From Cycas panzhihuaensis (Eukaryota > Cycadophyta), in the NCBI GenBank assembly GCA_023213395.1, contig CM041465.1, forward strand, positions 217,937,741 through 218,001,740: 64,000 bases of DNA, read 5' to 3'. Below are positions 57,716 through 64,000 of this stretch, piece by piece. Both the position numbers and the translations under genes were made by a program. The stretch's first letter is position 1. Every line of letters begins with the position of its first letter. The notes under the pieces were generated by a model. The model was not told the origin of the DNA. It searched no databases and was given only the letters and a program-made list of their open reading frames with translations.

Positions 57716-58228
57716 ATGGCCACTGTTACTACCCACATAGAGTACTCTCCTCATCTCTTTCGTCGGTTACATTGTACTTCTTTCGATAGAGAGGTCGTCC
57801 TACTCATAGCTCTTTTCATTTTCACCGATGGTGGAAGCTGTGGCAATCTTGGCCCTTCCGCCGTAGTGTGGATACTCCATGACTCTTTCGGGTATGACTA
57901 TCTGTGCTCTGGAATCTTCCTCCCTGAGGTGACTAATAACGAAGCTGAGTACATGGCTGTAATTGAAGCCCTCACCGATGCATGGCATTTCCATCATGGA
58001 CCCATCATCCTTCTTTGCGACTCCCAAGTGGTGGTGTCTCATCTCACCCAGGATTACCAGGTGTGGTACCCATGCTTGAGAGCCCTGGTGTTGACCGTGA
58101 GGTCACTATTGGCCTGCTTCCAGTCCGTCGACGTTTGCCATATTCCCCGGGCCCTCAATGCTGAAGCAGACAGCCTCCTTCACCTCATCCTTGAGTATCG
58201 CCTCCCTCTTCTTAGTGACCACCTTTGA
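57716..58228 (+). CDS. Archaeal-like RNase H (RVT_3 type), intact ORF of element C/F
   Basis: 170 codons from an ATG in good context (tttATGGCC) to TGA. An in-frame TAG at 57665 lies just upstream, so it is a separate ORF, not a continuation of pol. Catalytic residues are all present: D38 in FTDGGS, E78 in TNNEAEY, D102 in LLCDSQVVVSHL, D152 in LNAEADSLL. The HIPRALNAEAD ending is typical of the RVT_3/archaeal-like RNase H that Tat elements carry in addition to the gypsy one. It would cut RNA in RNA-DNA hybrids. In this element RT, the first RNase H and integrase are missing. It is divergent from the antisense gene. The D, A and B copies are degenerate. Confidence 0.85.
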   Translation: MATVTTHIEYSPHLFRRLHCTSFDREVVLLIALFIFTDGGSCGNLGPSAVVWILHDSFGYDYLCSGIFLPEVTNNEAEYMAVIEALTDAWHFHHGPIILLCDSQVVVSHLTQDYQVWYPCLRALVLTVRSLLACFQSVDVCHIPRALNAEADSLLHLILEYRLPLLSDHL

Positions 58229-58576
58229 GAGACTTGCTTGGCCAGCCTGGTGCTCAAGTCTCTGGTCGACTTTCTCCCAGCTTACTTGTTTAATCTATTG
58301 GGTGCCTCACATTACTCATTGTATTTCGGCAATGGGGGGGCATCCCCCTCTTTCATTTTCTTCATTTGCAGGTCAACTTTCAGATGACACATAGGCAACC
58401 CTTATGTTATCCTCGTCTCCATCTCCCTTGTCCATGCATTCCACCATGACACTTGCTAACACCCTTGGTCTATATGCTGTTCATGATTTATATATATATA
58501 CGCATGTACTACTAACAGTTTTTTAGTTGCCAACATTCGCCACCACACCACGCTTCCGAGCGATAAGGCTCTGCTG
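58229..58576. other. 3' untranslated stretch of C/F
   Basis: No gene seen. Leads to the polypurine tract. Contains a short (TA)n at 58490-58500. Confidence 0.5.
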
Positions 58577-58587
58577 CTAAGGGGCAG
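58577..58587 (+). other. Polypurine tract of C/F
   Basis: ctaaggggcag directly before the 3' LTR. Confidence 0.7.
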
Positions 58588-60318
58588 TGTCTCCCAGCTA
58601 CTAGGAATGGATTTGGGACGAGTCAACTCAGGTAAGCTCAAGTATATATTTCTCACTCCCATCCTCACTTTCGCTTGGTCGAGGTTGCTTAGTGTATTGT
58701 TTGATGCATGCTTACCTATTATTTACATAATCGTATTGCTTTCTTGCCTGATCACGTTGCTTGTGCCTGCTGCGTATTATTCAGCCTATGACGACCTACC
58801 ATGGGGTACTCCTTAGGAGTCATACACCTGATATGGCACTCAGCTAGCTACAACACCTCCACAACTCCCTAAACATCATTGTCGGTCACGTTCCGTTCAT
58901 AAAAATAATCCTGTCTCCGCTTTGAATCCCTTTCTAAGTGTAATAGGACCCCTTATTGGGACTCATTTCTTGCTTTTGGCCACCTATTGACCACCTGGGT
59001 AGGAGTTCCCAGCCTGCCCAGCCTCAACATACCCTTATATTTGGCTCTAGGCCCTATTTCTACCCTGATTTTGGCTTTCAGATCTGCACTGTTGCAAACT
59101 TAGCTGCATGCCAAGTTTCTTAGTCTGACATTTAAAATTATTTTTTAAAAATAGTTGTGGCAATTCCTGCTCTTTTCACGGAACTCCCATATAGCGCACT
59201 TGAGAACTCACCATCTTCGTAACCCTAAATACTCGTTTAGGGTTGGGGTAAGTATAAAGCCCAAAACCTAAGCCATTTACCTTCTTCTTCCTTCATTTTT
59301 TGGATCTCTACTCTAGCTCTTCCCTTGCAACTTTCATAGGATCTGCTCTCTGGCTCTAGTTCTCCTTCCACAGGATACTTGCTATGTCTCAAGCCTTGCT
59401 CTAGTAGCTTCAGGCCCCCTTTTTGTAGGTCTACATCATGGAGGAAGAATACTCACAGCAACTCAATAAAGCAAGCTCCAAGATTCAAGATTTGCTTCCA
59501 CATTTGCCTCCTCTTCAGCCCAAGCCTGAAAAGCCTATTTAGCATAGGCTTTTCCCTCCTAATTTTTGGTAGAATTAGGCTCCTTTCTTTTGTTGTAAGG
59601 TACCCCATCAACAGTCCTTTAAGTTTTTTATTTCTCTCCTCTCTTTCATGAGCAGTGTTGAGTTATTTCTTGCTTTTGTCTTTGTATTTGATAGGACCTT
59701 ACCTACTACTCCTCATTTTACAATGCTTATCCTCTCTTTTCCTACAAGCTCACTCTAAGGTGGTTGTGCAAGAGGGTTACACAAGGATAGGTGAAGGGAG
59801 AAAGGTGGGACCAATCCCCTTGTTGACCTTCTCCCCAAGGGTTTTACCCTTCCCTTCCTTCCTCTTTCACCTCATGCCTCTCTTGGAGCTGGGCCAGGGA
59901 TATTGAGAGCTCATCTCTAGTTCTAAACTAGCATTGGCAGCCCTTGCCACACAGGTTTTAGACCTGCAATCTTAGGTTTTGGGCATCACATAAGCCCCAA
60001 AACCCATCTCGATTGGTTTGTGACCCTTAGCTCATCCCAACCTGACGATTTGCTGCCCATAGCACTTTGTCTCTTGGGTTTGCTTGTACACCTTTTTGCT
60101 GGTTTATTTCCTCCTATATTCACTATCCCATATAGCCATTATACTATGTTTTATCCCTCTTGAGGTTACATGGAGGTACTTGTGGGTGAGTTGGCCATTC
60201 CGAGGCTAACTTCTTCATCTTGGTCACCATTTGATGTTCCTTTGGCTTGAAACTTGTATGGGGGTTTTGGAGTAGGGTGTAATATTTATTTAACTTGATT
60301 CATTATCAGCTTTTTATA

Positions 60319-60383
<65 letters not shown>

Positions 60384-61227
60384 TAGGCATACTTGGTAGC
60401 CCCCTCTTCTGGGAGGGAGAAACTTTTAGTTTTGTGCTTGGCAGGGTTTGCACTAATGGGAGTATAAAGGAGGCAAACTTCTTGATAGGTTGGTCTCTAG
60501 TTAGTAGTATTTTCATTTGCTTTCATTACTCTTTGTGTCGCTTTGCTTTCACATGATTGGGGAAGGTAAGGTAGCCCCTCGTCCACTCACGGCAACTATC
60601 GTTGGCTAGCCTCCCACCTGCATGGCAAGTTCGAGTGGGCGAGCGCATAAAGAGTAGAAGGTCGCAACACCTCAACCACGCTACATTTCCAGGTATTCCT
60701 TCTTCCCTTTTTCTTGTCCTCTTCCGCAATATTTATCTTATGCATATGTCGCATGTTAAAAATATATAAGAAACAAAAAAGGGAAAAGAACTCATGCTTG
60801 CATTTACGAATCTTTTTTATAGTTGTTTATACTAGATGTAGATAGGTTTTGGGTGTGAGCCGTACATTCCTCATCTCCATCTAGCCCACACGTGAGACAT
60901 CTTATTTCACACATATTTATTCACATGCCACCTTCTCCTTCCCTCGAGAAGCCGCAACTTCTTAGATTCCCTCTTCCTCTTCCCAGCCATCTAAGGGGTA
61001 GGAGAGGCCTCTTCTTTTGGGATGACCTGAGGCCTCGCCTCATGTCCTTTTTTCTGAAGGTTGCCCTAAGGCAATTGGGCACCATTTGTAGGTCCCGAAT
61101 CCGTGCTCCGGTGCACAGATGCCCTGCGTGGTGTTTTTCTTGCCATTAGATCCCACTTATAGCCTGACCCTACCTTAGTTAGTCACACCTTTCTAAGCAT
61201 AGAAGACCACCCTGTAGATGGGTTACA
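58588..61227 (+). repeat. 3' LTR of element C/F (2640 nt)
   Basis: TG at 58588 and CA at 61226-61227; direct repeat of 31263-33849. It is longer mainly because of the TA tract at 60322-60382. Differences from the 5' LTR are mostly C/T and G/A changes. Confidence 0.95.
60322..60382. repeat. (TA)n microsatellite, about 61 nt
   Basis: The 5' LTR of the same element has only catatacatatatatatta at this place (33000-33018), so expansion followed insertion. Confidence 0.95.
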
Positions 61228-61232
61228 GCTGG
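61228..61232. repeat. Target-site duplication of C/F, right copy (GCTGG)
   Basis: Matches 31258-31262 (ACTGG) at 4 of 5 bases. Confidence 0.7.
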
Positions 61233-62295
61233 TTCTATGTGCATCATGTCGTAGTTTATATCTTTGTTGAGATTTTTGAAGCTGCACTTTAACCTGTTGA
61301 TGGATTTTTCTGATGCTTTCCAAGAGTCTTTGTGCCTTTCATCTCCTTCTTCCTCCTTTCCATTTCTTGCAGAAAATTGAGCAGAGAATTCTAGATCAAA
61401 AGGACTTGCAGGCAGAAATCCCAAACATACCTCAAATGGTGATTTCTAGGTTGAGCTATGGATAGCTCTATTGAATGCAAATTGCAAGTATAGGAGACTT
61501 TCATCCCAAGTCTTAGGATGCTTGGCATTGTATTCTCATAACAACTGTACCAATGTCCTGTTGACAACTTCAGTCTGGCTGTCTATTTAAGGATAAAAAG
61601 TCATGCTCATCTTTAGCTTCATATCCATTATTCCCTAAAGTGTTTGCCAAAAATGACTCAAAAATCTACTGGCTCAATCAGAAATGATTGAGTTGGGAAG
61701 TCCAAAATACTTCCAAACATGTTAGAAAAATAATCTAGCTATGTCTTCTCCTGTATGTGTCTTCCTATAGGGAATCAACATCACTATTTTACTAAACCAA
61801 TCAACAACTACAAACAAATAATCCATACCATTTTTGGTTTATGGTAGTCCTCCCAGGAAATCCATGGAGATACTCTCCCGTGGTCGTGATGGAACAGGAA
61901 GTGGAATGTATAATCTAAACTTCTTATTGGCCAGCTTTGATGTGCTACATAATGTACACCCCCGTACTACTGTAGTTACATCTTGCTGCATATTTGGCCA
62001 ATACATATATCACTGCAAGTTTAGCAATGTCTTTCCCACTCCAAAGTGTCCTGCAACTCGAGAGGTGTGAGCTTCTCTTATCCACTTCATTCGGTCTGCA
62101 TGCTTTAGAATGCAAAGCTTGTCTTGCTTGCAAAGAAGTCCATCTTTTAGCTGGAGATCAGCAACTACTTTTCCTTGCTGTAGCTGCTCAAAGATAGGCT
62201 TGAATGCCTCATCTTTCAAATACAAATCAACATATTCATCATGGCAGAAAGGTTGAAATTGCATAACTACCAACAAACTAGAAATACCTTATTGT
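61233..62295 (-). pseudogene. Integrase, zinc-binding and catalytic domains (element G)
   Basis: HHCC: REAHTSRVAGHFGVGKTL and RGCTLCSTSK (62000-62130). Core: SMDFLGGLP with first Asp near 61850, DYLFVVVDWFSKIVMLIPY, IISD with second Asp near 61680, and TEVVNRTLVQLL with the Glu near 61540-61565. YLQFAFNRAIHSS and SPFEVCLGFLPASPFDLEF follow. Stops replace a few conserved residues. It ends at the C/F insertion and resumes at 31262. Confidence 0.88.
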
Positions 62296-62299
62296 TGAG

Positions 62300-62870
62300 G
62301 AGGTCTAGACAGCAAGTCTGTAATCTTATTCATTGTTCCTTTCTTGTATTTAACCACGATGTGAAATTACTGCAAATAGGACATCCACTTCATGTGCCTA
62401 GCCTACTGCAATTTGGCCTGAGTCTGCAAGAATTGAAAAGACTTATGGTCGGTGTGGATTACCACTTATTTTCCCAACAAATATGGTCTCTAATACTTCA
62501 CTGCTTAGTGTAATGCATAGAGCTCCTTATCATAAGTTGGGTAGTTTATGACAGCTCCATTAAATGTCTTTGAATGGTATGCTATTGGTTTTCCTTCTTG
62601 CTTCAATACTGCTCCCATGGTATAGCCTAAAGCATCAGTCTCCAATTCAAATGGTTTCTACAGTGAGGGTAAAGCTAACACTGGTGCCTCACAAATTTTC
62701 TGCTTCAAAAGCCTGAAAACTTTTTCTTGTTCATTCTCCCAATAAAACTTTGTATGTCCTCCTGTCAATGCATGAAGAGGTGTTGCAATTTGAGAGAATT
62801 TGGAAATAAATTTTCTTAAATATTGACATGGACCAATGAAACTTATTACCTTTGTGGTTGTCTTGGGTGT
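62300..62870 (-). pseudogene. RNase H domain (element G)
   Basis: LETDALGYTMGAVLKQEGKP and IAYHSKTFNGAVINYPTYDK, then VIHTDHKSFQFLQTQ and NKITDLLSRPPQQ. The usual first motif D-A-S is D-A-L, and the DALSR end is DLLSR. It has three or more stops. Confidence 0.8.
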
Positions 62871-62873
62871 GGG

Positions 62874-63710
62874 CTAATTAAGAATGACTTTAATCTTTGC
62901 TGGGTCAATCTTCAATTCTCCTCCTCTAACCACGAAACCTAAGAAGATGAGAGATTGCTTTCCAAACTCGCACTTCTTCAGATTTAGTTTCAACTGCTGC
63001 TCTTGGAGAACTTTGAGCACTTTCTTGACATGTTGGAGGTGCTCCTCCCATGTATGGCTAAAAATTAGAATATCATCTAGATAAACAATTATAAAGTCAT
63101 CAATGAAGGGTCTTAATACCTCATTCATCAACCTCATGAAGGTTATAGGTGCATTGCATAGACTAAACGGCATCACCAACCATTCAAACAATCCTTGCTT
63201 CGATTTGAAGGCTGTCTTCCAAGTATCCTCCTCTTAGATTTGAACCTAACGGTAGCCTATTTTTAGGTCCATTTTGCTAAAATATCTTGCCGACTACAGC
63301 TGGTCCAATAAGTCATCTATCCATGGTAAGGGATGTCTATTCTTTATGGTGATCTTGTTCAAAGCCCGGTAGTCAATGCACATTCTCCACCCTCCATCTT
63401 TCTTTGGTACCAAAACAATAGGTAAACCACATGGGGAACAACTCAACTTGATCACTCCTTGTTCCAAGAGTTCTTGAATCTGCCTCTTAATCTCTTCATT
63501 CTCCAAAACTAAGTTTTGGTAGAGACTAAGATTTGGCAAAGGTGAATTAGCAATCAACTGGATTTCATGTTTAATTACCCTTTTAGGGGGCAGCCCTTTT
63601 GGCTCTTGGAATACGTCATTGTACCTATTTCTTAGGCCTTTAATCTGTTGCACTTGCTTCCTATCCAGTTCTTGTATTAAGGACTCTGCTTGCTCTTTTT
63701 CTTCCACCTT
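62874..63710 (-). pseudogene. Reverse transcriptase (element G)
   Basis: Two open stretches. 63294-63707 has [20 protein letters not shown] and [20 protein letters not shown]; 62874-63191 has [20 protein letters not shown], the catalytic loop [11 protein letters not shown] with both Asp intact, and [17 protein letters not shown]. The segment between them has the usual FSKMDL region, with one or two stops. Typical chromovirus RT. Confidence 0.88.
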
Positions 63711-64000
63711 TTACTTTATCATCAGCAGCATAAACTTCCTACAAGCATTAATCAATCTTTTCACTTGTTGGGAAGATATGAGAGAAATCTTCTTTTGTGG
63801 CTTTGATGCATTGATTAGATATGATCTCCTATCCTTGATGAGTCAAATCTTTCTTAGCCTCCTATGATGAACTCCATCTCTATCATAGAGATATGGGTTG
63901 CCAAACACAACTTGACAAACATCCAAAGGGACTATCTCACATTCAACTTCATCAATGAAATTTTTAGATATTACAAATTTAAACTTACATTGGTGAGTAA
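63711..64000 (-). pseudogene. Protease C-terminal region (element G)
   Basis: The minus-strand reading CEIVPLDVCQVVFGNPYLYD, followed by RDGVHHRRL and YLINASKPQK, matches the C-terminal strands of chromovirus protease (the V-L-G-x-P-Y-L motif). The catalytic Asp lies beyond the window. One stop is present. Confidence 0.65.

Larger units (their letters stand above)
31263..61227 (+). mobile_element. Tat-lineage element C/F, complete ends, lacks RT-integrase, carries element D
   Basis: Plus-strand element of about 13.6 kb once D (37328-53683) and one GATAG are subtracted. It has LTRs of 2587 and 2640 nt, a primer-binding site, a polypurine tract and a 5-bp target duplication with one mismatch. 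Order: 5' LTR, gag, protease, linker, a segment shared with B in place of RT to integrase, spacer, antisense PMD-like gene, second RNase H, 3' LTR. By eye the LTRs differ at about one site in ten over a 200-nt sample, mainly transitions, so it is older than D, which agrees with the nesting. Confidence 0.95.
30820..64000 (-). mobile_element. Ty3/gypsy chromovirus G (Reina-like), split by C/F and cut by window end
   Basis: Minus-strand coding pieces: protease end, RT, RNase H and integrase at 64000-61233, then the integrase C-terminus and chromodomain-like tail at 31262-30820. C/F (31263-61227) sits between them. The tail (TRRG, then SKAKWY and FPHL) and the phrasing of integrase resemble the Reina clade as I remember it. 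Stops are frequent; the RT loop YLDD is intact. The 5' LTR, gag and most of the protease lie beyond the window; the 3' LTR is not identified. Confidence 0.85.

Overview
The window is plant nuclear DNA made almost entirely of nested LTR retrotransposons. I see no host gene, rRNA, tRNA or CRISPR array. The evidence is plant-type Ty3/gypsy Tat-lineage elements (archaeal-like second RNase H and an antisense accessory gene), a Reina-like chromovirus and two Ty1/copia elements, stacked by insertion into one another as in gene-poor heterochromatin of large plant genomes. The species cannot be named from the sequence. Names A to I below are local labels.

Layout, left to right. A (1-8883, minus strand) is a Tat element with a 2.5 kb LTR at its right and the last 555 nt of the other LTR at the window start; most of RT, RNase H and integrase is deleted. 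B (8884-16053, minus) is an older diverged Tat relative: a truncated LTR, a remnant RNase H, a (AT)91 microsatellite, protease and gag. Copia element I (16054-29065, minus) interrupts B's gag, and copia element H (20597-28923, minus) interrupts I's gag. Chromovirus G (about 29.1 kb to the right edge, minus) is split by Tat element C/F (31263-61227, plus), which has two complete LTRs and a near-perfect 5-bp target duplication. C/F is split by Tat element D (37328-53683, minus), 16.36 kb, with two about 2.55-kb LTRs and a perfect GATAG duplication. I's 5' end and G's 5' half are not in the window, so the inferred nesting is B contains I contains G contains C/F contains D.

D carries the full order gag, protease, RT, RNase H, integrase on the minus strand, then an antisense gene on the plus strand, then a second RNase H on the minus strand, then the 3' LTR. 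C/F has gag, protease, the antisense gene and the second RNase H, but a different 0.4-kb segment stands where RT to integrase should be. B carries the same segment, so B and C/F look like one non-autonomous subfamily that would need enzymes from D-type elements.

The most interesting find is the antisense gene, seen in D (41372-43744, plus) and C/F (54732-57099, minus). Both copies have a TATA box about 160 nt before an ATG, an 8-codon first exon, a GTGAGT donor, a second exon with a plant mobile domain (PMD)-like region, a second intron of 118 nt, and a third exon encoding a charged helical tail. It is divergent from the second RNase H across a near-palindromic TATA element and convergent with pol across a conserved palindromic block. 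In C/F the second RNase H is an uninterrupted 170-codon ORF with all four catalytic acidic residues, although that element has no RT. Most other coding regions have stops and frameshifts, part of which may be consensus errors, because the two H LTRs differ more by small indels than by substitutions.
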